From the NCBI RefSeq assembly GCF_001552435.1, contig NZ_BCRE01000007.1, positions 1-58,803 on the forward strand: 58,803 nucleotides of DNA, in the 5' to 3' direction. This stretch comes from Kribbia dieselivorans NBRC 106261 (GTDB taxonomy: Bacteria > Actinomycetota > Actinomycetes > Actinomycetales > Dermatophilaceae). Position numbers and translations under genes: made by a program. Shown here in pieces: positions 1 through 10,365 of this stretch. The notes beneath the pieces were generated by a model. The model saw nothing but the letters and a program-made list of their open reading frames with translations. It had not been told where the DNA came from and made no database searches. The stretch's first letter is position 1. Every line of letters begins with the position of its first letter.

Positions 1-20
1 CCCGAAACCATCACTCGGCG
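1..20. repeat. Copy of a palindrome arm
   Basis: These 20 bases are identical to the right arm of the long palindrome at 1255-1317 (its positions 1298-1317). The membrane protein gene at 40-1116 is therefore flanked on both sides by the same arm. The partner arm, if there is one, lies outside the window. Confidence 0.7.
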
Positions 21-39
21 CAGGTCACTCGCGGGGGTC

Positions 40-1116
40 TCACCCGGCCAGTGCGTGGGAGCTGCCGGCACCGCCGGAGTGCTGGTCCCGCCGACGCAGA
101 CGCAGACCCAGCGCGCTCGCCCCGAGCAGGACGGCGCCGGCCACGAGCAGCGCGCCGGCCGCACCCAACGACCCCTCGGACCAATCGACGGCGGCCTCCG
201 TCGCGGCGGCCGTCAGGGCGACCACCCCGAGCACCAGGTAGGGCCAAGCCTGCAGGCGGATGTACAGGACGAAGCCGACGGTGCCCACCACGGCCAGGGC
301 CAGGTATCCCGTCCAGGCCGCGCCGCGGTCGAGGCCTCCCCAACTGGCGGCGATGACCAGCAACTGTGCGCCCCAGAAGGCGATGACGCCACCGACCAGT
401 CGACCCAGCGTCTTCTCACGCAGCCACCCGATTTCGGCGGCCAGGACCCAGATCGCCGCCAGCGTCAAGAACGCCGAGGCCACCGCATAGGCCGCCATGA
501 TGGACGATTCGAAGACGGCATTCGACAGCGCCTCGCTGAGGAACATCAGGGCTCCCGCGAACACGACGTGGGTCAGCCCGTTCGTCAGTAGCAGGTACAC
601 GCCGATCGCCAGGACGGCCACCAGGCCCGACGCCAGCACGGAGATCCAGTGTGGTTGGATCGCCGTTTCGTTGTCGGCCCAGTACGCCACACTTGGCCCG
701 GTCACGACGGCCGCCCCGGTGAGCAGGAGCGCGGTCAGACGCCGCCGAGCGTCGACGACGGCGGTGGCGTCGCGGCCACCGCTGACGACCATCACCGCCA
801 TGCCGGCGACGGCGAGCACCGCGACACAACCGGCGAGCGCCCAGTACCGGGCCGTGGTGGACAACGCGACCCATTGGGTGGCGAGCGCGACCGCCACGGC
901 CGCAACCACGAGCACCCCACCGAGGTATCCGGCCACCTCGGCCATGATCCCGCGCAGACGGCGATCCCGCTCGGGCACTTCTGAGGAGAGCACACCGCGC
1001 ACGACCGAGCCTGCCGTGGCGGCGTCCTGGCTGGCGATCAATCCCTTGGCCACCAAGGCGTCCACCACCGTCGTGGCGGGATTGTCGTCGCGCAATGGTC
1101 GACGAGACGCGAGCAT
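40..1116 (-). CDS. Polytopic membrane protein of unknown function
   Basis: Predicted integral membrane protein of 358 residues. The first 70 residues are soluble and include a segment rich in charged residues. They are followed by about ten hydrophobic segments, from the one starting GYLGGVLVV to the C-terminal one, and an arginine-rich end. The soluble head followed by a run of short membrane helices recalls DUF2157-type predicted membrane proteins, but I cannot confirm the family. The start at 1116 is chosen because a strong AGGAGG site lies 5 bases upstream; the frame stays open to 1311 without a comparable ribosome site. It is a single gene with no obvious operon partner. No function is proposed. 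Confidence 0.75.
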   Translation of the reverse strand: MLASRRPLRDDNPATTVVDALVAKGLIASQDAATAGSVVRGVLSSEVPERDRRLRGIMAEVAGYLGGVLVVAAVAVALATQWVALSTTARYWALAGCVAVLAVAGMAVMVVSGGRDATAVVDARRRLTALLLTGAAVVTGPSVAYWADNETAIQPHWISVLASGLVAVLAIGVYLLLTNGLTHVVFAGALMFLSEALSNAVFESSIMAAYAVASAFLTLAAIWVLAAEIGWLREKTLGRLVGGVIAFWGAQLLVIAASWGGLDRGAAWTGYLALAVVGTVGFVLYIRLQAWPYLVLGVVALTAAATEAAVDWSEGSLGAAGALLVAGAVLLGASALGLRLRRRDQHSGGAGSSHALAG

Positions 1117-1254
1117 GATGACCTCCTGGAGGGTGAGCGTGGTGCACCGATGCGCCATCTCCAGTCTTCTCCCATTCACGTTGCGCCACCTGAGTATTCG
1201 TGCGGCTCGTACGCGCGATCGAGTGAGTACCCGTACCCGGTTCGCCACAACCCC

Positions 1255-1317
1255 CGCCGAGTGATGGTTTCGGGTCGCCTCAGGAGTCCTGAGGCGGCCC
1301 GAAACCATCACTCGGCG
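1255..1317. terminator. 63-bp nearly perfect palindrome, probable terminator
   Basis: The outer arms CGCCGAGTGATGGTTTCGGG (1255-1274) and their exact reverse complement (1298-1317) enclose a second inverted pair, CGCCTCAGGA/TCCTGAGGCG. It sits between two minus-strand genes, downstream of the AlkB-like gene that ends at 1337. The form fits a long-stem actinobacterial terminator without a T-tract. The right arm is repeated at 1-20. Confidence 0.65.
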
Positions 1318-1336
1318 ACAGGGGGGTGGACGCTAC

Positions 1337-1975
1337 TCACCACACTCCGCGCGGTCGAAACTGCGCGGAGATGCGTGGGCCGACCGGGCGGCGCGTCTTC
1401 GGTACGGCGTGATCCCAGGTCCGCTGACAGGACCCGCCCATGACGAGGAGGTCACCATGCCCGAGGAGGAAGCGGATCGACGCTCCGCCACCGCGTGGTC
1501 GCAACAACAGCGGCCGGGCCTCGCCGAGCGAGAGGATGGCGACCATGGTGTCGGCGTCGCGTGACCGACCGATCCGATCACCGTGCCACGCGACCGAGTC
1601 GGCGCCGTTGCGGTAGTGGCACAACCCGACCGTGGCGAACCCCTCACCCAGTTCGGCGCGGTAGTGCGCCGAGAGTGCCGCTCGGGCCGCGGTCAGGCAA
1701 TCGTGGGGGAGTGCGTCGCGTTCGCCGTAGGTGCGCGTCAGTCGCGGCACCGCCACGACGTTGTCGTACATCTGCCGGGTGTCGGCCCGCCAGTCGACGT
1801 CCGCGACCAGTGCGTCGAAGACCGCATCGGAGCCGGTCAACCAGCCGGGCTGATGGTCGACCCACGCTCCGCGGGCCAAGGGTGTGCGCAGTGGCGCGAC
1901 GCGCCCGAACTCCGGGGTCGCCGCATCATCCCAGAGGCACCCTTGGACCGATCCCTGCCATGCAGCACTGGACAT
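1337..1975 (-). CDS. AlkB-like 2-oxoglutarate/Fe(II) dioxygenase
   Basis: Probable DNA/RNA alkylation-damage demethylase of the AlkB superfamily, 212 residues. It uses Fe(II), 2-oxoglutarate and O2 to remove alkyl groups from bases. The iron-binding H-x-D motif is visible as WHGD (about residues 129-132). The distal histidine lies in WDHAVPKT, and the 2-oxoglutarate-binding arginines lie in the closing R-I-S-A-Q-F-R segment. The segment [16 protein letters not shown] matches the substrate-lid region of bacterial members. The length is normal for short actinobacterial AlkB proteins. It stands alone, divergent from recO. The exact substrate (1-methyladenine, 3-methylcytosine or RNA) is inferred from the family. 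Confidence 0.88.
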   Translation of the reverse strand: MSSAAWQGSVQGCLWDDAATPEFGRVAPLRTPLARGAWVDHQPGWLTGSDAVFDALVADVDWRADTRQMYDNVVAVPRLTRTYGERDALPHDCLTAARAALSAHYRAELGEGFATVGLCHYRNGADSVAWHGDRIGRSRDADTMVAILSLGEARPLLLRPRGGGASIRFLLGHGDLLVMGGSCQRTWDHAVPKTRRPVGPRISAQFRPRGVW

Positions 1976-2071
1976 GCGTTCGAGTCTACACGATCTCGAT
2001 CACGTGTTCGACGATGCTCCGGCGAGTGTCGCGGCATCGGCATGGTCGCGCGGCGGGGGACAATGGTGGGT

Positions 2072-2812
2072 ATGCCCCTCTACCGTGACGAAGCGATCGT
2101 CCTGCGCACCCACAAGTTGGGTGAGGCAGACCGCATCGTCACCGTGCTCAGCCGCAACCGGGGCAAGTTGCGCGTCGTCGGCAAGGGGGTCCGACGCACG
2201 AAATCGCGTTTCGGAGCCCGGCTCGAGCCGGCCATGCGCGTCGACCTCCAGTGCTACGAGGGGCGCTCGCTGGACACCGTGACCCAGGCCGAGACGATCG
2301 ATCCGTGGGGTGACGCGATCGCCCGCGACTACGACCTCTACACGGCCGGATCGGCGATGCTCGAGACCGCGGATCGACTCACCGAAGAGCATGAACCGGC
2401 CACGCAGCACTACCTCCTCCTGGCGGGCGCGCTGCGCTCCCTGGCTCAACGTGACCACGACCCGGGGGTGCTGCTCGACGCGTACCTCACCCGCGCGCTG
2501 GCCATCGCCGGGTGGGCGCCCAGCTTCCACGACTGCGCGATGTGCGGGGCCGAGGGGCCGCATCGGGCGTTCCACATCCCCTCCGGTGGCGTGGTCTGTT
2601 CGTCCTGTCGACTGCCCGGCGCCGCCGCCCCGCATCCGGACGTGCTGCGCCACCTCGCGGCGCTGTTGACCGGGGACTGGGCCATCGCCGATGCCACGCA
2701 GCCGCGTCACTGTCGCGAGGCGGCCGGTTTGGTCGCGGCCTATCTGCAGTGGCACCTCGAGCGTGGCGTGCGCTCCCTGCGGTTGGTCGACCGCACCGGC
2801 ACGGCAGGATGA
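2072..2812 (+). CDS. recO: DNA repair protein RecO
   Basis: RecO helps load RecA on SSB-coated single-stranded DNA in the RecFOR recombinational repair pathway. The 246-residue product has the typical N-terminal OB-fold start ([18 protein letters not shown]) and a basic stretch ([12 protein letters not shown]). A C-x2-C...C-x2-C zinc site follows (CAMC near residue 156 and CSSC near 182). The frame is open far upstream, but this ATG gives the family's usual N-terminus. The stop overlaps the ATG of uppS (ATGA), so the two genes are translationally coupled, an order common in actinobacteria. Confidence 0.95.
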   Translation: MPLYRDEAIVLRTHKLGEADRIVTVLSRNRGKLRVVGKGVRRTKSRFGARLEPAMRVDLQCYEGRSLDTVTQAETIDPWGDAIARDYDLYTAGSAMLETADRLTEEHEPATQHYLLLAGALRSLAQRDHDPGVLLDAYLTRALAIAGWAPSFHDCAMCGAEGPHRAFHIPSGGVVCSSCRLPGAAAPHPDVLRHLAALLTGDWAIADATQPRHCREAAGLVAAYLQWHLERGVRSLRLVDRTGTAG

Positions 2813-3594
2813 CCCGTATGGCCTACGCACGTCCGTACCCGCACCCGACCGGTGCCACCCCGCCGCCGATCCCGGCCGAGCTGATCCCCAACCACGTCGC
2901 CGTGGTCATGGACGGCAACGGTCGGTGGGCCAACGAGCGGGGGCTGCCGCGTACGAAGGGCCACGAGGCGGGGGAGGGGGCGTTGCTCGACGTCGTCGCC
3001 GGTGCCATTGACATCGGTGTGTCGCACCTGTCGGCATACGCCTTCTCGACGGAGAACTGGAAGCGCTCGCCCGAGGAGGTGCGCTTCCTCATGGGGTTCA
3101 ACCGCGATGTCATCCATCGCCGTCGCGATCAGCTCAATGCGTGGGGCGTGCGCATGCGGTGGGTGGGCCGCCGCCCTCGGTTGTGGGGGTCGGTCATCAA
3201 GGAACTCGAGATCGCCCAGGAGATGACCAAGCACAACACCGGGCTGACCCTGTACTTCTGCGTCAATTACGGCGGTCGGGCCGAGATCGTCGACGCGACC
3301 CGGGCGATTGCCGAGGATGTGCGCCGCGGGCGGCTCAAGGGCAGCGGGATCGACGAACGCACGATCGCGCGCTACCTCACCGAGCCGACGATGCCGGATG
3401 TCGATCTGTTCATCCGATCGAGCGGGGAGCAGCGCACGAGCAACTTCCTGCTGTGGCAGAGCGCCTACGCCGAGATGGTGTTCCAGGACACGCTCTGGCC
3501 GGACTACGACCGGCGCCACCTGTGGGCGGCCATCGAGACCTACGCGCGCCGCGACCGGCGATACGGAGGAGCCGTGGACGCGCCCCAGCGCTGA
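2809..3594 (+). CDS. uppS: Isoprenyl (undecaprenyl) diphosphate synthase
   Basis: Cis-prenyltransferase that extends a short allylic diphosphate with isopentenyl diphosphate units to give the polyprenyl carrier lipid of cell-wall synthesis. The family motifs are all present: MDGNGRWA with the catalytic Asp, the FSTENWKRS segment, and [15 protein letters not shown], which binds substrate diphosphate. The length (261 residues) is normal. The first ATG overlaps the recO stop codon; a second in-frame ATG lies 9 bases later and could be the true start. Actinobacteria often have two such enzymes of different chain length; which one this is cannot be read from the sequence. Confidence 0.95.
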   Translation: MTRMAYARPYPHPTGATPPPIPAELIPNHVAVVMDGNGRWANERGLPRTKGHEAGEGALLDVVAGAIDIGVSHLSAYAFSTENWKRSPEEVRFLMGFNRDVIHRRRDQLNAWGVRMRWVGRRPRLWGSVIKELEIAQEMTKHNTGLTLYFCVNYGGRAEIVDATRAIAEDVRRGRLKGSGIDERTIARYLTEPTMPDVDLFIRSSGEQRTSNFLLWQSAYAEMVFQDTLWPDYDRRHLWAAIETYARRDRRYGGAVDAPQR

Positions 3595-3610
3595 CTTACC
3601 CGGGCGTAGT

Positions 3611-4015
3611 TCACGCCTTCGCGGCACACTCCGGGCAGGTCCCGGTGATCTCCACCGTGTGGTCGATGTCGACGTACCCGAATCGACCGCTGACCTCGGC
3701 GAGCCACTCCTCCAGCTTCGGGCCGCCGATCTCGACGGTGCGCCCGCAGGTGCGGCAGACCATGTGGTGGTGGTGGCCCTCGGTGTCGCAGCGTCGGTAG
3801 AGCGCCTCGCCGTCGTCGGTACGTCGGACATCGAGCTCACCGTCGGTGGCCATGGCCGACAGGGTGCGGTAGACCGTGGCCAGACCGATGCGCTCGCCGG
3901 ACCGGCTCAGGGCGGCGTGCAGGTCCTGGGCGCTGAGGAAGGCCTCGGAGCGTTCCAACTGGTCGGCGATGGCGACGCGTTGCTTCGTCACGCGGCGAGC
4001 AGGTGTGGTGGTCAT
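3611..4015 (-). CDS. zur: Fur-family zinc uptake regulator (Zur)
   Basis: Zinc-sensing repressor of the Fur family, 134 residues. The N-terminal winged helix runs to about residue 75 and includes the recognition region GLATVYRTL. The dimer and metal domain carries GHHHHMVC, CRTC and a final CPEC, giving the C-x2-C pairs that hold the structural zinc. The gene lies directly upstream-adjacent to znuB on the same strand and with the znuCA genes, and a Zur-like operator sits before znuA. That supports zinc rather than iron as the effector. It ends 17 bases from the convergent uppS stop. Confidence 0.9.
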   Translation of the reverse strand: MTTTPARRVTKQRVAIADQLERSEAFLSAQDLHAALSRSGERIGLATVYRTLSAMATDGELDVRRTDDGEALYRRCDTEGHHHHMVCRTCGRTVEIGGPKLEEWLAEVSGRFGYVDIDHTVEITGTCPECAAKA

Positions 4016-4029
4016 CGACCTATTGTCAC

Positions 4030-5034
4030 CTACTTTCTGACCGGGGCCTTCGACGCGTGCTTCTCGGCGTCGGGGCCGTGCTCGTCCCAATGGTCGCCGT
4101 GCGCGGCATGGCGCTGCCCGTCGTGGACATAGTCGACGTGGTCTCCGTGCGCCACGGCCTCGTGCCCACAGTCCTCCCAGTGGACGTGCGGGTGCGTGGC
4201 CAACGACGACTGGTGACGTCCGCGCACGACCCGGACGAGCCACGCTCCGAGCTGGGCGACGGCGAACACCGCGATGAGGACCAGGACGATCGACCCGCCC
4301 GAGGGGGTGTCGGCGTAGTAGGAGGCGATGACGCCGCCGGTGCTGCACACGATGCCGATGCCGACGGCCAGCCACAGCGACGAGCGGAAGCTGCGACCCA
4401 GGGTCTGGCCGGTCGCGTTGGGCAGGATCATCAGGGCGCTGATGAGCAGCAGACCCACGACCCGCATCGAGACGACCACGGTGACGGCGGTGAGCACCGA
4501 CAGCAGGATGTTGACGAACACGACCGGCAGGCCGGCCGAGCGGGCGAAATCCTCGTCCTGGGCGATGGCGTACAGGCGGGAGCGCAGCAGGGTCGTGGTG
4601 GCCACGACGATGACGGCCAACACGGTGAAGGTCGCCAGGTCCGTGTTCGTGACCGTGTTGATCGCGCCGAAGAGGTACGAACTCGTGTTGGCCGGCGTGC
4701 CGGCCGGGGCCTTCGAGAGCAACACGACACCCAGGGCGATGCCGCCGTAGAACATCACCGCCAGGGCGAGGTCTCCGGAGGTGCGCCCGACCGACCGGAT
4801 GAGTTCGATCGCCACGGCGGCGATGACGGTGACGATCAGGGCGGTGAAGACGGGCTCATTGCCGGTGACCACGCCGATGCCGACACCGGCGAGGGCGACG
4901 TGACCGAGTCCGTCACCGATCAGCGACATCTGGCGCTGGACGATGTGGATGCCGACCATCGGGGCGGCGGTGCCCACGAGCAGTGCCGCCAGCAGTGAGG
5001 CCCGCATGAAGTCGAAGGCGAGGAACTCAGGCAT
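4030..5034 (-). CDS. znuB: Zinc ABC transporter permease with His-rich tail
   Basis: Membrane subunit of a ZnuABC-type high-affinity zinc importer, 334 residues. The first 270 residues form the ABC-3 permease domain, with about eight hydrophobic segments and the LIGDGLGHVALAGVG motif. The last 60 residues are an unusual cytoplasmic tail with more than ten histidines (for example HPHVHWEDCGHE and HGDHVDYVHDG), likely to bind zinc. The start overlaps the end of znuC by 8 bases, so the genes form one operon read znuA-znuC-znuB. Repression by Zur is inferred from the operator before znuA. Confidence 0.93.
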   Translation of the reverse strand: MPEFLAFDFMRASLLAALLVGTAAPMVGIHIVQRQMSLIGDGLGHVALAGVGIGVVTGNEPVFTALIVTVIAAVAIELIRSVGRTSGDLALAVMFYGGIALGVVLLSKAPAGTPANTSSYLFGAINTVTNTDLATFTVLAVIVVATTTLLRSRLYAIAQDEDFARSAGLPVVFVNILLSVLTAVTVVVSMRVVGLLLISALMILPNATGQTLGRSFRSSLWLAVGIGIVCSTGGVIASYYADTPSGGSIVLVLIAVFAVAQLGAWLVRVVRGRHQSSLATHPHVHWEDCGHEAVAHGDHVDYVHDGQRHAAHGDHWDEHGPDAEKHASKAPVRK

Positions 5035-5878
5035 GGGGTCGCTCCACGGGTGGCATGGGGTGGGGTGCGGTCAGGGTCGGCGCGCCCACACCCGCGGTGT
5101 CATCGTCGTCATCGTGGTGGTGATGGACGTGCCCGGAGATCGAGGTGTCGATGGCGTCGGGCGGGCCGTCGTAGATGATGCGGCCAGAGTCGATGGCCAC
5201 GGCCCGGGTCACCGCCGGACGGATGGCCTCGAGCTCATGCGTGACGATGACCATGGTGCGACCGGCGGCGGCGAGGCGGGTGAGGACCTCACCGAGCACC
5301 TGCTGGTTGGCGCGGTCGACCCCGGCCGTCGGCTCGTCCATGAGAATCGCCTCCGGCTGGGCCGCGAGGGCTCGGGCGATCAGGACCCGGCGCTGCTGGC
5401 CACCGGAGAGGGTGGTGACATCGGTGCGCTGCTGATCACCGAGGCCGACGAGGGAGAGGCTCTGCGCGATGAGCTGCCTGTTCTCCGCGGACCCGGCGCG
5501 CCACGGCGCCCACCATGGGGTGTGGGCGACGCGGCCCACCCCGACGACCTCGCCCACGGTGGAGCGCAGTGAGGTCGCCAGGGTGTGTCGCTGGGGCACG
5601 TAGCCCAGCCGCCAGCGGTCGTGGACGTGATCGAGCGGTTCGCCGAAGAGACGCACCTCCCCGGCGGTGTGCTGCGCCAGGCCCACCAGGCCCTTGACGA
5701 GCGTGGACTTGCCCGATCCGTTGGGACCGAGCACGGCGACGACCTCACCGGGGTGGACGGTCAGATCGATGTCGGTGATGATCGTGCGTTCGGCGTACCC
5801 GAAGGCGGCCGATCGCAGGTCGATGACCGGGTCGGTCGAACCGGAGCTCAGTGGGGAGACCGTGGGGGTCACCCGCAT
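5027..5878 (-). CDS. znuC: Zinc ABC transporter ATP-binding protein
   Basis: ATPase that powers the zinc importer, 283 residues. The Walker A site GPNGSGKST lies near residue 53, followed by the signature LSGGQQRR and the Walker B segment ILMDEPTAG. The C-terminal 35 residues add a short His/Asp run (HVHHHHDDDDD) not needed for ATPase activity and probably metal-binding. The gene overlaps the end of znuA by 10 bases and the start of znuB by 8, indicating tight coupling of all three subunits. Confidence 0.94.
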   Translation of the reverse strand: MRVTPTVSPLSSGSTDPVIDLRSAAFGYAERTIITDIDLTVHPGEVVAVLGPNGSGKSTLVKGLVGLAQHTAGEVRLFGEPLDHVHDRWRLGYVPQRHTLATSLRSTVGEVVGVGRVAHTPWWAPWRAGSAENRQLIAQSLSLVGLGDQQRTDVTTLSGGQQRRVLIARALAAQPEAILMDEPTAGVDRANQQVLGEVLTRLAAAGRTMVIVTHELEAIRPAVTRAVAIDSGRIIYDGPPDAIDTSISGHVHHHHDDDDDTAGVGAPTLTAPHPMPPVERPHA

Positions 5879-6828
5879 TCCTGGCCGGCCTTGAGCGTGC
5901 TGAGGTTCGAGCGCATGACCTCAAGGTAGTCCGTGCCGGCGGACTCGTTGGTGATTCCCTCGATCGGGTCGAGGACCTTGACCTGGGCGCCGGCCTCCTT
6001 GGCCACGGTCTCGGCGGTGTCCTTGGGCAGCAGCGTCTCGGCGTACACCGTGGAGGCGCCGGCTTCCTTGATGTGGGTCACCGCGTCGGCCAGCTGCTTC
6101 GCGGTCGGCTCGGTGTCGGGGGAGAGGCCGGAGATGCCGACCTGGTGGAAGCCGTAGGCCTCGGCCAGGTAGCCGAATGCCGCGTGCGAGGTGACGAGGT
6201 CCTTCTGCTTGCAGGACTTCAGACCCGTGCGGTACTCGGTGTCGAGGGTCTTCAGGTCGGTCTTCAGTGCCGTGGCGTTGGCGGTGTAGGTGTCGGCGTT
6301 GCCCGGGTCGACCTTCGCCAGTTCCTTGGCCATGGCGTCGGCGACGTCGGCGTAGCGCGTCGGGTCCAGCCAGAAGTGCGGGTCGTTGGCGGCCGCCTCG
6401 TTGGCGTGCTCCTCACCGGCGTGTGTATCCCCACCGTGGTCGTGACCATCGTCCTGGGTCGCCGCTTCGAGATGCGCCGCGTCGGCGACGTCGAACTTCG
6501 CGGTGGTGATGTTCTTGACCGCGTCGTCGACGGCCGGCTGGAAGCCGGAGAGGTAGACGACGAGCTTGGATTCCTGCAGGCCACCGATCGCCTTCGGGGT
6601 CAGCTCGAGGTCGTGCGGCTCCACGCCCGGGCCGGTCAGGTTCGTCACCTTCACGTGCTCCCCGCCGATGCGGTCCAGCGCGTACTGCAGCGGGTAGAAA
6701 GACGTCGTCACGGCGAGCTGGTCGGCGCCGGCCGCGGTGTCACCGTTGGCGTCGGAGCTGCTGCTGCCGCACGCGGAGACGGCAACGAGGGGGACGAGTG
6801 CGCACAGGGCGGCAAGGGAACGCTTCAT
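5869..6828 (-). CDS. znuA: Zinc-binding lipoprotein of the ABC importer
   Basis: Extracellular zinc receptor of the znu system, 319 residues from this start. A lipoprotein signal is clear: basic start, hydrophobic core, and lipobox VSAC. The mature part has the ZnuA/TroA (cluster A-I) fold, with metal ligands expected in GVEPHDLEL, the NDPHFWLDP segment, TSHAAFGY and the late Asp of LDPIEGI. A His/Asp-rich loop (GHDHGGDTHAGEEHANE) near residues 130-150 is typical of zinc rather than manganese receptors. The ATG at 6828 is preferred to the one at 6837 because the probable -10 box overlaps the latter, suggesting a leaderless or nearly leaderless message. Confidence 0.94.
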   Translation of the reverse strand: MKRSLAALCALVPLVAVSACGSSSSDANGDTAAGADQLAVTTSFYPLQYALDRIGGEHVKVTNLTGPGVEPHDLELTPKAIGGLQESKLVVYLSGFQPAVDDAVKNITTAKFDVADAAHLEAATQDDGHDHGGDTHAGEEHANEAAANDPHFWLDPTRYADVADAMAKELAKVDPGNADTYTANATALKTDLKTLDTEYRTGLKSCKQKDLVTSHAAFGYLAEAYGFHQVGISGLSPDTEPTAKQLADAVTHIKEAGASTVYAETLLPKDTAETVAKEAGAQVKVLDPIEGITNESAGTDYLEVMRSNLSTLKAGQECG

Positions 6829-6835
6829 GATCCTC

Positions 6836-6865
6836 ATTCTCGGTTGACCTGAGAATGGTTGTCAA
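6836..6865 (-). promoter_or_regulatory. znuA promoter with overlapping Zur box
   Basis: On the minus strand TTGACA (6865-6860) and GAGAAT (6841-6836) form a -35/-10 pair with an 18-base spacer. The 15-bp near-palindrome TGAGAATGGTTGTCA (6850-6864) has the TGA-N9-TCA form of Zur operators and overlaps the -35 side. The transcription start would fall within a few bases of the ATG at 6828. Binding by Zur is inferred from sequence form and context. Confidence 0.7.
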
Positions 6866-6905
6866 TTCAGCCCCGGAAGTGGGGGCTCGTGGCACCCGGG
6901 TTGGG

Positions 6906-7217
6906 TTACTTCGGGAACGCGCGCACCAGGGTCACGGACACGAACAGGACGAGCACGGCGATCCGCATGAGGCGTTCGATGTTGGTCAGCATCGTCCACG
7001 AGTACAGCGCCATCCACAGCATGAAGAGTGTGACGAGCAGCAGGGGGATCCAGCCATAGGTGCCGAGGAAGAACGAGGCGACCAACAGCGCTCCGACCAT
7101 GACCAACGTCAAGGTCGCGTGCTCGCGAAAGGCCCGCATGAAGGGCTGGCTGGCTCGGTGGAAGGCGGTGTCCGGCAGGTCTGGGAGGTGGGTCACCGGG
7201 CGCTGCGCATTCGACAT
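6906..7217 (-). CDS. Small membrane protein of unknown function
   Basis: A 103-residue protein with a soluble 30-residue head and three hydrophobic segments (about residues 36-52, 55-73 and 83-100). It stands between the znuA promoter and glyS, divergent from glyS. I do not recognise a named family with confidence. Its conserved-looking start ([15 protein letters not shown]) and normal codon use suggest a real gene. Confidence 0.65.
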   Translation of the reverse strand: MSNAQRPVTHLPDLPDTAFHRASQPFMRAFREHATLTLVMVGALLVASFFLGTYGWIPLLLVTLFMLWMALYSWTMLTNIERLMRIAVLVLFVSVTLVRAFPK

Positions 7218-7288
7218 GCGGGGCAGCCTACGCCCAGCCTGCGAGCCGGGTTCGGTCGTGTCCGGGACCGCTGGGTAGCCTGTCGCCC

Positions 7289-8695
<1,407 letters not shown>

Positions 8696-8720
8696 CGCCT
8701 TCGGACGTGGGGCTGCAGGC

Positions 8721-9326
8721 ATGCGTGCAACGACGCTGACCCTGATCTCGGTCAGTCTGGACGAGGTTCGGGCGGTGCTGGGGCGCCCGGCCGAGGAGTA
8801 CGAAGGCCTGGCGGCGGTCATCGATGAGCGGGCGGCGTGGGAGCCGGAGACGGTGCCGTTCGGCCAGCAGGTGGTCAGTGCCGATGAGGCTTTGCGTACC
8901 GTCCTGGCGGGTGGGCCGTGGGTGCCCGGTGGCGGCCGGATGTACTGGTACGCGCTGGACCGCGTCTGCCGGGCGTGGGCCTGGGCGATCGAGATGATGC
9001 CGTGGGATGCGGCCGAAGGCGTGGCGGAGGCGCTGACTCGCCTGGGAGTGCCGGGGGATCACCTGCCCCAGGCGTGGTTGAGCCGTACGCCGCGACTCGG
9101 TCTGGAGGTCACGGCGCTCCCGCAGGTGGGGCGGGTGGAGTATGCCCAGGCGCTCGAGGCCCTACCGTTCTACGAGGCGGTGCTCGAAGCGGATCTTCGT
9201 GACGAGCCTGCGCAGGCCGAGGTCACGCAGGTGGCCGGTGACCTCGTGGCTTGCCTGGCCGAGTGGGGCCGCGAGGCGCGGGCCGTCGGGCGTCCGCAGC
9301 CGGACCTGGTTGTCGTGCTCGGCTGA
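8721..9326 (+). CDS. Hypothetical protein
   Basis: A 201-residue soluble protein with no signal peptide or membrane segment and no motif I recognise. The middle part is rich in tryptophan and tyrosine (MYWYALDRVCRAWAWAIEMM), followed by a region predicted mostly helical. It follows glyS by 25 bases on the same strand and may be cotranscribed. It ends 2 bases from the convergent sulfurtransferase gene. Confidence 0.6.
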   Translation: MRATTLTLISVSLDEVRAVLGRPAEEYEGLAAVIDERAAWEPETVPFGQQVVSADEALRTVLAGGPWVPGGGRMYWYALDRVCRAWAWAIEMMPWDAAEGVAEALTRLGVPGDHLPQAWLSRTPRLGLEVTALPQVGRVEYAQALEALPFYEAVLEADLRDEPAQAEVTQVAGDLVACLAEWGREARAVGRPQPDLVVVLG

Positions 9327-9328
9327 GT

Positions 9329-10159
9329 TCAGGCGCCGGTGGCGACGGGCCTGGTCGGGTCGGTGATCCAATCGCTCCACGAGCCGATGTACACGGCCGC
9401 GTCGAAGCCGGCCTCGGTCAGGGCCAGGGCCGTGTGCGCGGCGGTGATGTCCGAACCGCACGTTGTGCCGATGGGCTTGGCCGGGCCGCCACCGTGCTCC
9501 GCGAAGTAGGAGCGCAGCTCACTCGCCGGCCGCAACCGACCCTGGGAGTCGAGGGTGTCGGCCATGGGCGTGTTCACCGCTCCGGGAATGTGACCGGCCA
9601 CCTTGTCGATCGGCTCGTGCTCGCCGCGGAACCGCTCGAGGGTGCGCGCGTCGAGCAGAACGCCCTCCATCGCGGTCTTGGCGGCTCCGGCTGCGTCGAG
9701 GATCGGCAGGTGTCCGGGGGAGACGGCCAGCGTGCCGCGCCCGGGCGCTGGGATGCCGCTCTCGGTGGGCAGATCCGCGCGCGTCCACGCCGCCCAGCCA
9801 CCGTCGAGGACGCGCACGTCGGCGACGCCGAAGTAGCGCAGCGTCCACCACACCCGGGCCGCGGGTAGCGAGTTCTGGTCGTCGTACACGATCACCGTGC
9901 TGTCTGGGTTGATCCCACAGCGGTTGACCACGGCTTGCACCGACACCGGCGTCGGCAGCGGGTGACGCCCGTGCGGCCCGGCGACGCCAGACAGTTCGGC
10001 CTCGACGTCGACGTGGTGCGCCCCCGGAAGGTGCGCGGCCAGGTACGCCGGGCGCTGCGACGCTCCGCCCATGACCCAGCGGGCGTCAATGATGACGGTG
10101 GTCCGCGGCGACGTGGTCAAGAGACGGTCGAGATCAGCGGTGGAGATCAGGGCGCTCAT
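9329..10159 (-). CDS. sseA: Thiosulfate/3-mercaptopyruvate sulfurtransferase
   Basis: Two-domain rhodanese-type enzyme that moves sulfane sulfur from thiosulfate or 3-mercaptopyruvate to an acceptor; 276 residues. The inactive N-terminal rhodanese domain contains YDDQNSLPAARVWW, and the C-terminal one carries the active-site loop TCGSDITA with Cys near residue 234. The CGSD/GVT-type loop favours the mercaptopyruvate group, but substrate choice is not certain. It has no operon partner; the next minus-strand genes upstream are toxin-antitoxin remnants. Confidence 0.9.
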   Translation of the reverse strand: MSALISTADLDRLLTTSPRTTVIIDARWVMGGASQRPAYLAAHLPGAHHVDVEAELSGVAGPHGRHPLPTPVSVQAVVNRCGINPDSTVIVYDDQNSLPAARVWWTLRYFGVADVRVLDGGWAAWTRADLPTESGIPAPGRGTLAVSPGHLPILDAAGAAKTAMEGVLLDARTLERFRGEHEPIDKVAGHIPGAVNTPMADTLDSQGRLRPASELRSYFAEHGGGPAKPIGTTCGSDITAAHTALALTEAGFDAAVYIGSWSDWITDPTRPVATGA

Positions 10160-10192
10160 GCCTCCAGTCTCCCCGAGAGGGCGCTCGCTGGG

Positions 10193-10365
10193 TCAGTCCA
10201 TGGGGCCGAGTGTTCCCGAGGACACGGCAGACTCCCAGTCCTGTCCTCCGTGGAACACGCCGACGATGTTGACGACATCTGAACCGGAACCGTGGTCGGT
10301 CTCATACACGATCAAGGTTCGCTTACGGATCGTGCTTCAGGGGTGTAGCGCACCCTGCCCGTCAC
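10193..10365 (-). pseudogene. RelE/ParE-type toxin remnant
   Basis: The start at 10365 (GTG, overlapping the antitoxin stop as GTGA) reads VTGRVRYTPEAR and then runs into a stop. A frame change gives RTLIVYETDHGSGSD followed by VVNIVGVFHGGQDW and a stop at 10193. These two pieces match the beginning and end of a RelE/ParE-type toxin with the middle deleted, so the gene is dead. Some 60-80 residues of a normal toxin are missing or out of frame. Confidence 0.7.
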
